From: DASRHD01 sp035485575
Lineage (GTDB): Bacteria > Verrucomicrobiota > Verrucomicrobiia > Opitutales > Opitutaceae
Assembly: GCA_035485575.1 (NCBI GenBank)
Contig: DATHNW010000008.1
Span: 62,001-126,000 of the forward strand
Direction of reading: 5' to 3'
DNA: 64,000 nt
Shown: positions 1 through 8,843 of the stretch, piece by piece
Layout: every line of letters begins with the position of its first letter
Numbering within the stretch: position 1 is the stretch's first letter
Made by a program: the position numbers and the translations under genes
The notes under the pieces: generated by a model
Database searches by the model: none
Told to the model about the DNA's origin: nothing
What the model saw: only the letters and a program-made list of their open reading frames with translations

Positions 1-488
1 ACCGCCCACGGCACGTTGGAGATTTTCCCCCAGAGTTCACCGTTGATGAAGTTCGCGATGCGTCCGAAAAACAGTCCCGCCGGCGCGACCGAAACGATGA
101 GATCTCCCAAGTGGAGGAAGGGGATTTTGTTCGCGCGCGCGAACCACGCCAGCGCCACGGCCACGCCGATCATGCCGCCGTGGCTGGCCATGCCGCCTTC
201 CCATACACGGAAAAGTGCGAACGGGTCGCGCGCCAGCGTGCCGAGGCCATAGAACAAAAAATAACCCGCGCGTCCGCCAATGAGCACGCCGAGCACGATG
301 GCGGTGACCAGGTCGGCGATCTTGCTGGCCGGCACCAATGAGCGCCCGGCGCGTGTGTAGCGATAGAGCAGCCCCCCGCCGGCGAGAAAGCCGAGCAGGT
401 AGGCCAGCCCGTAATAGCGGATGCCGAAATTGCCCGAGAAGCGGACGACAAACGGACTGAGGTCGTGGACCCAGTAGGCGAAGGGCAT
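1..488 (-). CDS. lgt: Prolipoprotein diacylglyceryl transferase (partial, 3' end outside window)
   Basis: Inner-membrane enzyme that moves diacylglycerol from phosphatidylglycerol to the lipobox cysteine of prolipoproteins. Translation from the ATG at 486-488 gives 162 residues with the family blocks GGRAGYFLFY, GGMASHGGMIG and GRIANFINGELWGK, the last two lining the Lgt active site. Hydrophobic segments fit a multi-pass protein. The window edge cuts off the C-terminal part. It starts 7 bp beyond the stop of the upstream CNNM/CBS gene, so the two are probably co-transcribed. Lgt activity fits the lipobox-bearing protein encoded at 8844-9761. The identification is firm from motifs. Confidence 0.93.
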   Translation of the reverse strand, partial: MPFAYWVHDLSPFVVRFSGNFGIRYYGLAYLLGFLAGGGLLYRYTRAGRSLVPASKIADLVTAIVLGVLIGGRAGYFLFYGLGTLARDPFALFRVWEGGMASHGGMIGVAVALAWFARANKIPFLHLGDLIVSVAPAGLFFGRIANFINGELWGKISNVPWA

Positions 489-495
489 GGGCGGG

Positions 496-1575
496 TCAGG
501 ATTTCGCCGGCGGGAAGGGCGTGGTGATCGCGCTCTCGCCCGGCCGGCGCGGCCGCGCCTGCTTTTCCAGCTTGGTCCGCGCGAGCTCGCGCATGTCCAC
601 GGCCACGTCGTCCTTCTCGAAAATTTCGCGGCCGAGGATGTGCTCCATCACGTCCTCCATCGTCACCACGCCCGAGGTCGAGCCGAATTCGTCCACGACC
701 ACGAGCATCTGCTGGTGCGTCTTCAGGAAAACCTGCAGCGCATTGGCCGCGGTGACAGTCTCGGGGATGAAGTGCACTTCCTGCATGATTTTCTCGACGA
801 GTTCGAAATCCTGGTCGTTGGCCTTGGCCTTGAGCAGGTCGCGCCGCCGCACGAGGCCGGCGATGTCGTCGATGTTTTTGCCGTAAACCGGCATGCGGCC
901 AAAAGGCAGGTTCGGATACTCATGGAACACCTCGCCGACCGTCGCGTTGCGGCGTAGCGCGGTGACAACCGTGCGCGGGGTCATGATTTCGCTCACGCGC
1001 ACGTCGTCGAGCGAGAGCGCGTTGGCGATGATGTTCGATTCGCTTTTCGTCAGCGTGCCCTGCTCAGCGCCGCGCTCGGCCAGCAGGATGATTTCCTCGT
1101 CGGATTTATGGGCCGAAGGTGCCTCGCGGATGATGGTGCGAACGAGGAGGTTGCAGAGAAACGTGATGGGGCTGAGCACGCGCCGGAGCGCCGCAAGCGG
1201 GATGACGACGAACGGCTGCAGCGTGCGGCGGTAGGCAACGCCAATGTTCTTCGGGATCACCTCTGAAAACACCAGCATGGCGAGCGTCAGGCCGCCGATG
1301 ATGAAACCGAGTGCGGTATTGTCGCCCAGCCGGGCGGCCAGCGCGCCGACCACGACCGAGCCGAGCGTGGTGGCGATGGTGTTGAGCGCGAGCAGTGCCG
1401 CGAGCGTCTCGTCGAGCTCGCTGCGCAATTTCTCCAGCTGCTTGCCGCGCACCGGCGCGGTGCGCTTGAGCGACTCGACCTCCGCCGTGGTCGTGCTCAG
1501 CAGCAGCGCCTCGAACAGCGAGCAGGCTGCCGAGATGACGAGCGTGGCGAGCGCGGTGACGACAATCCAGGGCAT
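496..1575 (-). CDS. CNNM-type membrane protein with CBS pair (HlyC/CorC family)
   Basis: About 359 residues. An N-terminal DUF21/CNNM transmembrane domain starts at MPWIVVTALATLVISAAC, followed by a tandem CBS-domain pair (PRTVVTAL and GVVTMEDVMEHILG blocks). Family members are linked to magnesium or cobalt efflux and ion homeostasis, although older names call them hemolysins. The usual C-terminal CorC_HlyC domain appears absent: only a short basic tail follows the CBS pair. I chose the ATG at 1575 because the upstream in-frame extension has no hydrophobic or conserved content and runs into the gcvT leader. It is divergent from gcvT and precedes lgt by 7 bp. Confidence 0.85.
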   Translation of the reverse strand: MPWIVVTALATLVISAACSLFEALLLSTTTAEVESLKRTAPVRGKQLEKLRSELDETLAALLALNTIATTLGSVVVGALAARLGDNTALGFIIGGLTLAMLVFSEVIPKNIGVAYRRTLQPFVVIPLAALRRVLSPITFLCNLLVRTIIREAPSAHKSDEEIILLAERGAEQGTLTKSESNIIANALSLDDVRVSEIMTPRTVVTALRRNATVGEVFHEYPNLPFGRMPVYGKNIDDIAGLVRRRDLLKAKANDQDFELVEKIMQEVHFIPETVTAANALQVFLKTHQQMLVVVDEFGSTSGVVTMEDVMEHILGREIFEKDDVAVDMRELARTKLEKQARPRRPGESAITTPFPPAKS

Positions 1576-1673
1576 CCGGCCAGTGTAGGGGTGCGTGGCG
1601 ATTTGCGAACCCGAAAGTGAGGCCAATTCAAAAGACCTTGCCTGCGCCTTTTCCACCCGCAGTCTGCGCAGCC

Positions 1674-2777
1674 ATGAGCGAATTGAAACGCACGCCCCTG
1701 TACGCCTTCCACGTGGCGCACGGCGGGCGCATGGTGGACTTCGCCGGCTGGGAGATGCCGGTGCAGTACAAGAGCATCCTCGGCGAGCATCTCGCGGTGC
1801 GCCGCGCGGCCGGCCTTTTCGACGTCAGCCACATGGGCGAGGCCGATGTGCGCGGACCGGAAGCGGCCCAGTTCCTGAACCACGTGGTCACAAACGACGT
1901 CGCCCGGCTCTTCCCCGGCCGCGTGCTCTACACGCCGGTGTGCTACCCCGACGGCGGGGTGGTGGACGACCTGCTCGTTTACATGCGCGGACCGGAGGAT
2001 TTTTTCCTCTGCTTCAACGCCGGTAACATCGACAAGGATCTCGCCTGGCTGCGCGAGCAGGCGGCGAAGTTCAATGTCACGGTCACCGACCGCTCGGCCG
2101 ATTACGCGCTCCTCGCGCTGCAAGGCCCGCGTGCCGCCGCCATTCTCTCGCCGCTCACGGCGACGAAGCTCGACACGATCAAATACTATCACTTTGCCGA
2201 GGGCACGGTTGCCGGCGTGAAGTGCATCATCAGCCGCACCGGTTACACGGGCGAGGACGGCTTCGAACTTTATCATGCGCCGGGCGAGGCGGAAAAGCTC
2301 GCCACCGCGCTGCTGGCCGCCGGCACGCCGCTGGGTCTCGAACTGGTCGGCCTGGGCGCGCGCGACAGCCTGCGCCTAGAGGCGGGTTATCCGCTTTACG
2401 GCCATGAAATCACGGCCGACATCTCGCCGCTCACCGCCGGCCTGGGCTGGACGGTGAAACTCGACAAGGGCGCCGACTTCATCGGTCGCGGGGCGCTGCT
2501 GGCCGAAAAGGAAACCGGCACGCCGCGCAAGGTCGTGTTTTTCAAGACGGGAGACCGCCGCATCGTGCGCGCCGACACCCCCGTGCTCGGGCCGGCCGGC
2601 GCGGTCGTGGGCAAGGTCGTCTCCGGCACGCTTTCGCCCGTGCTCAACGAGGCCATTGGCTCGGCCCTTGTTGAAACCACCGCCGCCGCCGAACCGCTCG
2701 CAGTGGACATCCGCGGCGTGAAGCTCGATTTGCGTCTGGCCAAGCCTCCATTCGTCGAACTAAAGAAAACCACATGA
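1674..2777 (+). CDS. gcvT: Glycine cleavage system T protein (aminomethyltransferase)
   Basis: Transfers the methylene group from aminomethyl-lipoyl-GcvH to tetrahydrofolate, releasing ammonia. The 367-residue product has the usual length and the conserved folate-binding start (TPLYAFHVAHGGRMVDFAGWEMP), the FDVSHMGE block and GARDSLRLEAGYPLYG. The ATG at 1674 matches the family start (MSELKRTPLY). The stop overlaps the gcvH start as ATGA at 2774, implying translational coupling. The P protein gene (gcvP), often next in this operon, is not found after gcvH; an accessory island lies there instead. Confidence 0.96.
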   Translation: MSELKRTPLYAFHVAHGGRMVDFAGWEMPVQYKSILGEHLAVRRAAGLFDVSHMGEADVRGPEAAQFLNHVVTNDVARLFPGRVLYTPVCYPDGGVVDDLLVYMRGPEDFFLCFNAGNIDKDLAWLREQAAKFNVTVTDRSADYALLALQGPRAAAILSPLTATKLDTIKYYHFAEGTVAGVKCIISRTGYTGEDGFELYHAPGEAEKLATALLAAGTPLGLELVGLGARDSLRLEAGYPLYGHEITADISPLTAGLGWTVKLDKGADFIGRGALLAEKETGTPRKVVFFKTGDRRIVRADTPVLGPAGAVVGKVVSGTLSPVLNEAIGSALVETTAAAEPLAVDIRGVKLDLRLAKPPFVELKKTT

Positions 2778-3157
2778 GCAACGTTCCTGCCGATCTCCGC
2801 TACGCGAAGTCCCACGAATGGCTGAAGCCTGCGGGCGACGGCACCGCGACCGTCGGCATCACCGACTACGCGCAAAACTCGCTCGGCGACATCACCTACG
2901 TGCAATTGCCGAAGGTCGGCGCGACCTTTGCCGCCGGCGCGGTCTTTGGCGTGGTCGAGAGCGTGAAAGCGGCGAGCGATCTTTATGCGCCCGCGGCCGG
3001 CACGGTCACGGCGGTGAACGACGCGCTCAACAACGCGCCCGAGACGGTCAACCAGTCGCCCTACGATAGCGGCTGGATTTTGAAACTGAAGCTGGCCAAC
3101 CCCGCCGAAGCGAATGCGCTACTTTCACCGGCCGACTACGAAAAGGTGATTGGGTGA
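2774..3157 (+). CDS. gcvH: Glycine cleavage system H protein
   Basis: Lipoyl carrier that shuttles the aminomethyl intermediate between P, T and L proteins. The 127-residue product is normal for the family. The lipoylation site is Lys65 in GVVESVKAASDLYAP, and the SHEW and GITDYAQNSLGDI blocks are present. It overlaps gcvT by four bases. Its last codons contain TTGGGT (3150-3155), which resembles half of an integron core site. A 39-codon ORF starts 9 bp after the stop, so the boundary of the accessory island falls at or very near this 3' end. Confidence 0.96.
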   Translation: MSNVPADLRYAKSHEWLKPAGDGTATVGITDYAQNSLGDITYVQLPKVGATFAAGAVFGVVESVKAASDLYAPAAGTVTAVNDALNNAPETVNQSPYDSGWILKLKLANPAEANALLSPADYEKVIG

Positions 3158-3166
3158 AATTTCGAC

Positions 3167-3286
3167 ATGCGTGGTCTTGAAGTCGTGAAGTTCGAGCAAC
3201 TCGACGACGACGGTCACCTTTTCAAGATCGCCCTCGATAATCTTTTTTCGCTCGACACCGTTCGCTTCACTCAAGGCTTGGCATGA
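3167..3286 (+). CDS. 39-residue ORF overlapping the reverse transcriptase start
   Basis: Small ORF (MRGLEVVKFEQLDDDGHLFK at the start, SLDTVRFTQGLA at the end) beginning 9 bp after gcvH. It ends in an ATGA overlap with the reverse transcriptase start, so it may be a translational-coupling leader, a small partner protein or a truncated remnant of a longer upstream gene. The composition is acidic and mixed, with no membrane segment and no recognised domain. I see no clear Shine-Dalgarno sequence. It may not be expressed as a functional protein, but the exact overlap is unlikely to be meaningless. I do not recognise a family. Confidence 0.45.
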   Translation: MRGLEVVKFEQLDDDGHLFKIALDNLFSLDTVRFTQGLA

Positions 3287-4827
3287 GCGGCAAGATAACG
3301 ACGGGACATGGGCTGAACGCTGATGAAGTCTTCCTCGGTTTAGTCGATTTCGGACTATTCAGTGAAAAGATGCCTGCCTGCTTTTCTGCGGAGGGATTGG
3401 CAAAACTGGTCCCCGCAAGTCTGGCGAAGATCAGCACTGAGACTGACCTTTCCAAACTTAAAAAACTGATCGCCAAACAAACCCACGGAGTCATCCGCTA
3501 TCAAGTTCTACGCGACGTAAATATCCCCCGCCAGATGGGAATTCCACATCCGCAGAGCCATCTCGCACAGTGCCTCGCCATCAAGCGTTGCTGGAGTGAG
3601 ATCAAGAAGCACTGTGCCAAACCGACCGCGCCGGTAAGTCGAATCTTCGTGCGGGACACGGGTGCAGATCGTGTCTTCGAGATGAATTACAAAGGGGCAG
3701 AGCGCCTCGAAGTCGAAGAGCAGGAACTCGGTTTCCTCACCGGCGCGACCTACGTGGTTCACGCGGATATCGCCGCTTGTTTCCCGAGCATCTACACCCA
3801 TTCTATCCCATGGGCCTTGCATGGCAGAAAATTAGCCAAGCAGGCACGCGACGATCTCTCTCTGGCGGGTAACTTGCTCGACAAAGCCACTCAAGTAGTC
3901 CGTGACGCGCAAACCAACGGCCTGCTCATTGGCCCACACGCGTCCAACATCATTGCGGAAATTGTCCTGACATGTGTGGACGCGCATCTGTTAAAGAAAA
4001 GCTATATCCGGCTCAGCCGTCACATCGACGATTACCGCTACTACGCCCGCACACACGAGGAGGCGGAGAACTTTATTCGCGACCTCGGGCTCGGCCTTCG
4101 GGAATTCGAGTTGGCCCTGAACGAGCGAAAGACGAAAATTCTGCCCCTGCCTCGCCCGCAGACGGAGAATTGGGTGCGTGAGTTAACGACATTTCAATTT
4201 CCTGACGGATTGATTCGACATTCTACGGTGAGGTCCTTTCTGGATCTCGCTCTTCACTTAGCCCAAGAGTCGGGAACATCGGCCGTTCTTAATTACGCAA
4301 TAAAGATGATCCCAGCCCGTCTTAATGACCGGGCTAAACGCCTTTTTTCCCTTGAGGCGATGAATCTCGCACTTGCATACCCTTATCTCGCGCCGTTGCT
4401 CGGTGAGCATGTATTCGCGAAGCACACTCATGTTGGAATGGAAAAGGTAATCGCGACTTTTGCCGATGAACTCCTGCGAATCGGCATCCGTCGCATCTAT
4501 CCGGATGCAATTGCCCACGCGCTTTACTATGCCATTAAATACGATACAACCCTCTCGCAGTCCGAGGCTAAACTTCGAGAGATCGTGATGATCGACGATG
4601 GCATCTGCCACGTATTGCTCCTCGAGTATGCCAACCGACGGAAGCTCGCTGCGATTCAGAAGGCCGTCACAACTCGCGCTAACAATCTCAAAGGCCTCGA
4701 TTCCAGAGAGCAGGACCCATTTTGGCTTCTGCTCTATCAGGTATGGACCGAAGCTGATCTTTGCGGCAATGGCCACGAATTGCTGGCCGAGCTTAAAGCA
4801 AAATATTTCACGTTCTTGCGATTTTGA
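3283..4827 (+). CDS. Defence-type reverse transcriptase (Abi/UG-like)
   Basis: RNA-directed DNA polymerase of 514 residues. The palm motifs are visible: motif A VVHADIAACFPSIYTHSIPW (Asp162), motif B GLLIGPHASN (213-222) and motif C SRHIDDYRYY with Asp249-Asp250, followed by LNERKTKILPLP. The IPHP...CWSEI block at 87-107 resembles the N-terminal block of Abi and 'unknown group' (DRT) reverse transcriptases. The last ~200 residues are helix-rich and lack maturase or endonuclease features, so this is not a group II intron enzyme. No retron VTG motif or msr/msd-like RNA was recognised. Abi/DRT enzymes protect against phages; that role here is inferred. It overlaps the 39-codon ORF by ATGA and is followed by an attC-like repeat, so it may be the first cassette of the island. 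Confidence 0.85.
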   Translation: MSGKITTGHGLNADEVFLGLVDFGLFSEKMPACFSAEGLAKLVPASLAKISTETDLSKLKKLIAKQTHGVIRYQVLRDVNIPRQMGIPHPQSHLAQCLAIKRCWSEIKKHCAKPTAPVSRIFVRDTGADRVFEMNYKGAERLEVEEQELGFLTGATYVVHADIAACFPSIYTHSIPWALHGRKLAKQARDDLSLAGNLLDKATQVVRDAQTNGLLIGPHASNIIAEIVLTCVDAHLLKKSYIRLSRHIDDYRYYARTHEEAENFIRDLGLGLREFELALNERKTKILPLPRPQTENWVRELTTFQFPDGLIRHSTVRSFLDLALHLAQESGTSAVLNYAIKMIPARLNDRAKRLFSLEAMNLALAYPYLAPLLGEHVFAKHTHVGMEKVIATFADELLRIGIRRIYPDAIAHALYYAIKYDTTLSQSEAKLREIVMIDDGICHVLLLEYANRRKLAAIQKAVTTRANNLKGLDSREQDPFWLLLYQVWTEADLCGNGHELLAELKAKYFTFLRF

Positions 4828-4884
4828 TAGCGCTTCGATTTTCGCACGGTAAACTACCAATGCTCTCAGCGTGAAATGAGCCTA

Positions 4885-4971
4885 GCATAACCAATCGCCC
4901 GATCCAACGTGAATAGGCCTGGGCCGTTATTGCCGCGCTTGTCCTCGCGTGGGGCATCTCTAACGTTCGGC
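4885..4971 (+). repeat. attC-like site A, after the reverse transcriptase
   Basis: Imperfect inverted repeat of about 87 bp between the reverse transcriptase and the next small gene. The left end is GCATAAC (a degenerate RYYYAAC inverse core) followed by CAATCGCCCGATCCAAC. The right end is CTCTAAC directly joined to GTTCGGC (GTTRRRY-like core, one mismatch) at 4965-4971. The centre carries GCCGCGCTTGTCCTCGCGTG (4932-4951), which recurs in the other sites. The next gene starts 10 bp after the core, as in integron cassettes. Confidence 0.65.
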
Positions 4972-4981
4972 AAATCACCCG

Positions 4982-5392
4982 ATGCAAATCGACGAACTCA
5001 CCCTTGTTTTGCTCGGAGCCTTCTGGACCGGTACGACGGCGGTTTTTACCGGCATGCAGATGGCCGATGCCGCGCGCGACCGCATCATGCTGGCCAAAGC
5101 TGACGATGTTCATCTGCCTCCCGACTATCGGCGGCACTTGCTCTGGTATACGTGGGTTCCCTTGCGCGTCTCTCTCGCCAGCGTATCGCTCCTGCTTGGC
5201 GTCATCATCGTCTTTCTGCCGAAGCTCGCCACGGAAGCGGGCACCACGTCCCGACCTACTTTCGCCGCCATCTGCCTTTGGTCTGCTTTCATTCCATTTT
5301 CCGGCGCGGCTCTCTTCTTCATCACTTCCTTCCTCGAATTCTTCACGATGAAATCTCGTATCCATGATGCAGGGCGAAAGAATAAGACCTAA
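4982..5392 (+). CDS. Cassette-encoded small membrane protein, unknown function
   Basis: A 136-residue protein with three or four predicted membrane segments: LTLVLLGAFWTGTTAVF near the N-terminus, VSLASVSLLLGVIIVFLP in the middle and FAAICLWSAFIPFSGAALFF near the C-terminus. The tail is basic. It resembles small uncharacterised membrane proteins with an N-terminal MQxDELTL start that are common in environmental genomes, but I cannot assign a named family. The start lies 10 bp after the core of attC-like site A and the TAA stop lies inside the inverse core of site B, the packing expected of an integron gene cassette. No Shine-Dalgarno sequence is evident. Confidence 0.7.
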   Translation: MQIDELTLVLLGAFWTGTTAVFTGMQMADAARDRIMLAKADDVHLPPDYRRHLLWYTWVPLRVSLASVSLLLGVIIVFLPKLATEAGTTSRPTFAAICLWSAFIPFSGAALFFITSFLEFFTMKSRIHDAGRKNKT

Positions 5393-5491
5393 CCAATTGC
5401 CCGAGTCACGAGTCATTTTCGCCCATTTGGCGAGCTCAGGGCTTAGGCCATGCTTGTCGCCCGTGTGAGTCGGCTCTAACTAGCGTTGGGC
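5387..5491 (+). repeat. attC-like site B
   Basis: About 105 bp. It starts with a perfect RYYYAAC inverse core, ACCTAAC (5387-5393), which contains the stop codon of the preceding gene, and ends with a perfect GTTRRRY core, GTTGGGC (5485-5491). Internal arms pair: GCCCGAGTCAC on the left with GTGAGTCGGCT on the right (8 of 11 positions). The central GCCATGCTTGTCGCCCGTGTG matches the same block of sites A and D. This is the strongest of the four sites. Confidence 0.72.
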
Positions 5492-5503
5492 CCAACCAAT
5501 CCC

Positions 5504-5800
5504 ATGAATACCAAAGCGAAATTGAGAGACTATCTGCGACGGGCGAGATCCGACGTCTCCTTAAGAAGCAGACTATTGGGCGATGCACGATTTATGAAGA
5601 AAACCTCTGGCTGGATGGCGATAGTGTGGATATTGTTGCTTTTGGCACAGACCGCATTCGAAGGGCAGCCATGGTTTTCGAGCTCTTCCGCCACAGCGTG
5701 GCTCGGCCTTATGTTTGCGGTAATGCTATTCGACAAATTTTCGGATCGGGTTGCGATGATGGAGTCAATGGAAGAGCCGACGAATCAACCATCAGTTTGA
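5504..5800 (+). CDS. Cassette-encoded small membrane protein, unknown function
   Basis: A 98-residue protein from the ATG at 5504, 12 bp after the core of site B. A TTG at 5486 inside the core would add six residues and is unlikely to be used. The N-terminal 36 residues are basic (KAKLRDYLRRARSDVSLRSR); then come two hydrophobic stretches, SGWMAIVWILLLLAQTAF and TAWLGLMFAVMLF, and an acidic tail with MMESMEEP. No family is recognised. The layout suggests a cytoplasmic basic N-terminus on a small two-pass protein. Its base composition is less GC-rich than neighbouring core genes, which fits acquired DNA. Confidence 0.6.
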   Translation: MNTKAKLRDYLRRARSDVSLRSRLLGDARFMKKTSGWMAIVWILLLLAQTAFEGQPWFSSSSATAWLGLMFAVMLFDKFSDRVAMMESMEEPTNQPSV

Positions 5801-5849
5801 GGCCGATCCGACTACGCTTATGCTGCAGAGGTCATCTCTAACGTTCAGC
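5801..5849 (+). repeat. Truncated attC-like site C
   Basis: Between two cassette genes. The right half is preserved: TACGCTTATGCTGCAGAGG (matching the central block of the other sites) followed by CATCTCTAACGTTCAGC, almost identical to the end of site A and finishing in the core-like GTTCAGC (5843-5849). The distance from GCTT to the core is 27 bp, as in site D and within one base of site A. No RYYYAAC inverse core is visible on the left, so the site is shortened or decayed. Confidence 0.5.
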
Positions 5850-5872
5850 CAATAATCCACCCAGGAGGAAGC

Positions 5873-6280
5873 ATGGCCGCCGTTTTTGAAAAACTGAATC
5901 TCAAGGGACAGACCGAGATTCTCGTGGTCAATGCGCCGCCGTCCTTTGAAGCCGAATTGGCCAGACTTGAAGGGGTCACCGTGGTTCGCGACCCAAAGAA
6001 GGCAAAGGCGGTTCATTTTGCCCTGGCGTTCGCTACCAAGCAGGCCGAAGTCGACGCTTTCTCGAAGACGCTCGCGGGCAAAGCTGAAGGCGATGCCGTG
6101 CTCTGGTTTGCTTATCCGAAAGGCACATCCAAGAAATACAAATGTGAGTTTAACCGCGATTCCGGATGGAAAGTGATTCGTGGCCTTGGCTTCGACTCGG
6201 TGCGCCAGGTTGCGATTGATGAAGATTGGTCCGCGCTGAGATTCAGGCGCGTAGAGTACATTAAGTCATCCGGGAAATGA
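5873..6280 (+). CDS. Conserved hypothetical protein (DUF3052-like)
   Basis: A 135-residue soluble protein with an alpha/beta pattern. It begins MAAVFEKLNLKGQTEILVVN and carries the distinctive blocks VLWFAYPKGTSKKYKCEFN, RDSGWK and VRQVAIDEDWSALRFRRVEY. These match my memory of a small conserved family in soil bacteria, probably DUF3052-like, whose function is unknown; the family name is uncertain. The start is secure: AGGAGG at 5863-5868 lies 4 bp before the ATG, the only strong Shine-Dalgarno sequence in the island. It sits between attC-like sites C and D, so it appears to travel as a cassette. Confidence 0.75.
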   Translation: MAAVFEKLNLKGQTEILVVNAPPSFEAELARLEGVTVVRDPKKAKAVHFALAFATKQAEVDAFSKTLAGKAEGDAVLWFAYPKGTSKKYKCEFNRDSGWKVIRGLGFDSVRQVAIDEDWSALRFRRVEYIKSSGK

Positions 6281-6297
6281 GGCCGAATCAGCCGCCG

Positions 6298-6366
6298 ACC
6301 TAACGCTGCACCGGTTGGAATCGTTTGGCCACGCTTGTCCTTGCCTGGGTCCGCCCTACGTTAGCC
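6298..6366 (+). repeat. attC-like site D
   Basis: A compact 69-bp site. The inverse core ACCTAAC (6298-6304) is a perfect RYYYAAC and is followed by GCTGCACCGG. The centre holds GCCACGCTTGTCCTTGCCTG (6328-6347), matching sites A and B. The right end is CCTACGTTAGCC with the core-like GTTAGCC at 6360-6366. The next gene starts 5 bp later. Length and layout are typical of short integron attC sites. Confidence 0.68.
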
Positions 6367-6371
6367 CAGAC

Positions 6372-6836
6372 ATGAACCTCACCGATGAACTTCGTAAGCT
6401 CGCCGAACTTCACCAGGAAGGTAATCTCAGCGACCAGGAATTCGCCGACGCGAAGCGGCGGTTGATCGCTGAGAGCGACGCCGAGCCGTCCGCTGCCACG
6501 CCGCAGGAAGAAAACGCGGCCTCCGAGGGAGCCGTCGAAGTCGACGAGAAGAAGTACCGGTCCAGCCGCTGGTCGTCTGGCAATTTCTTTTTTCCGGATA
6601 CTTTGACGCTATCGAGCGACGGCATGTTGTTCCGCAAGGGCGCGATGTTCGGCTCCAGTGAGGAGCACATCAATTACCGGGCGGTGGCTTCATTCCGGGT
6701 CAAGAATGGCATCTTCCTGTCGAATCTCTGCATCGAAACCTCCGGCGGCAGCCAGCCGATTTTCATCAATGGGCTGTGGAAATCCGAGGCCAGGGAGATT
6801 CAGGACGCGATTCGCGCATTCCAAAGAAACTGCTGA
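6372..6836 (+). CDS. Cassette-encoded SHOCT plus PH-like domain protein
   Basis: A 154-residue protein. Residues 1-35 (MNLTDELRKLAELHQEGNLS...FADAKRRLI) form a SHOCT-type helical hairpin, which normally sits at C-termini. An acidic, Ala/Glu-rich linker follows, then a beta-rich domain (FFPDTLTLSSDGMLFRKG, INYRAVASFRVKNGIF, FINGLWKSEAREIQDAIRAF) that resembles a bacterial PH domain. No membrane segment is present. SHOCT domains are thought to mediate oligomerisation. The ATG at 6372 is chosen for its position just after the core of site D and for the MNLTDEL start of the hairpin. Function is unknown. Confidence 0.72.
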   Translation: MNLTDELRKLAELHQEGNLSDQEFADAKRRLIAESDAEPSAATPQEENAASEGAVEVDEKKYRSSRWSSGNFFFPDTLTLSSDGMLFRKGAMFGSSEEHINYRAVASFRVKNGIFLSNLCIETSGGSQPIFINGLWKSEAREIQDAIRAFQRNC

Positions 6837-6847
6837 TCGGCGACCGA

Positions 6848-6864
6848 AGCCAACGCGGTTTAGC
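6848..6864 (+). repeat. Possible collapsed attC remnant at the island's right edge
   Basis: AGCCAAC (inverse-core-like) is followed after 3 bp by GTTTAGC (core-like), leaving no room for the central arms. It lies between the last cassette stop (6836) and the typA stop (6881). If real it marks the right boundary of the cassette cluster. Short matches of this kind can arise by chance. Confidence 0.25.
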
Positions 6865-6880
6865 TGCTTGGGCCGGGCAC

Positions 6881-8698
<1,818 letters not shown>

Positions 8699-8784
8699 GG
8701 CGCTGCGTATGGAAAAGCTGAAGAACGTGCGCGCTTGTGGGGCGGAACGCAAGGCCGAAGCCGCGGGAGGAAAGATCCGCCCGC

Positions 8785-8811
8785 AAAAAGGGCCGGCGGT
8801 GAGGCCGGCCC
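8785..8811 (-). terminator. Rho-independent terminator of the TIG lipoprotein gene
   Basis: On the minus strand a perfect 8-bp stem, GGGCCGGC with GCCGGCCC, closes a 6-base loop and is followed by TTTTT (8785-8789). It lies about 33 bp after the stop of the lipoprotein gene and upstream of typA, so it separates the two minus-strand units. Confidence 0.8.
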
Positions 8812-8843
8812 GGGTGGTTTTGCAAGGAGTTCGCGCCGTGAGC

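Noticed and set aside
3283..4827. Group II intron or retron as explanation for the reverse transcriptase
   Set aside because: No maturase or domain X, no intron RNA domain V-like hairpin near the gene, motif C is HIDD rather than YADD, and no retron VTG motif or inverted msr/msd pair was seen.
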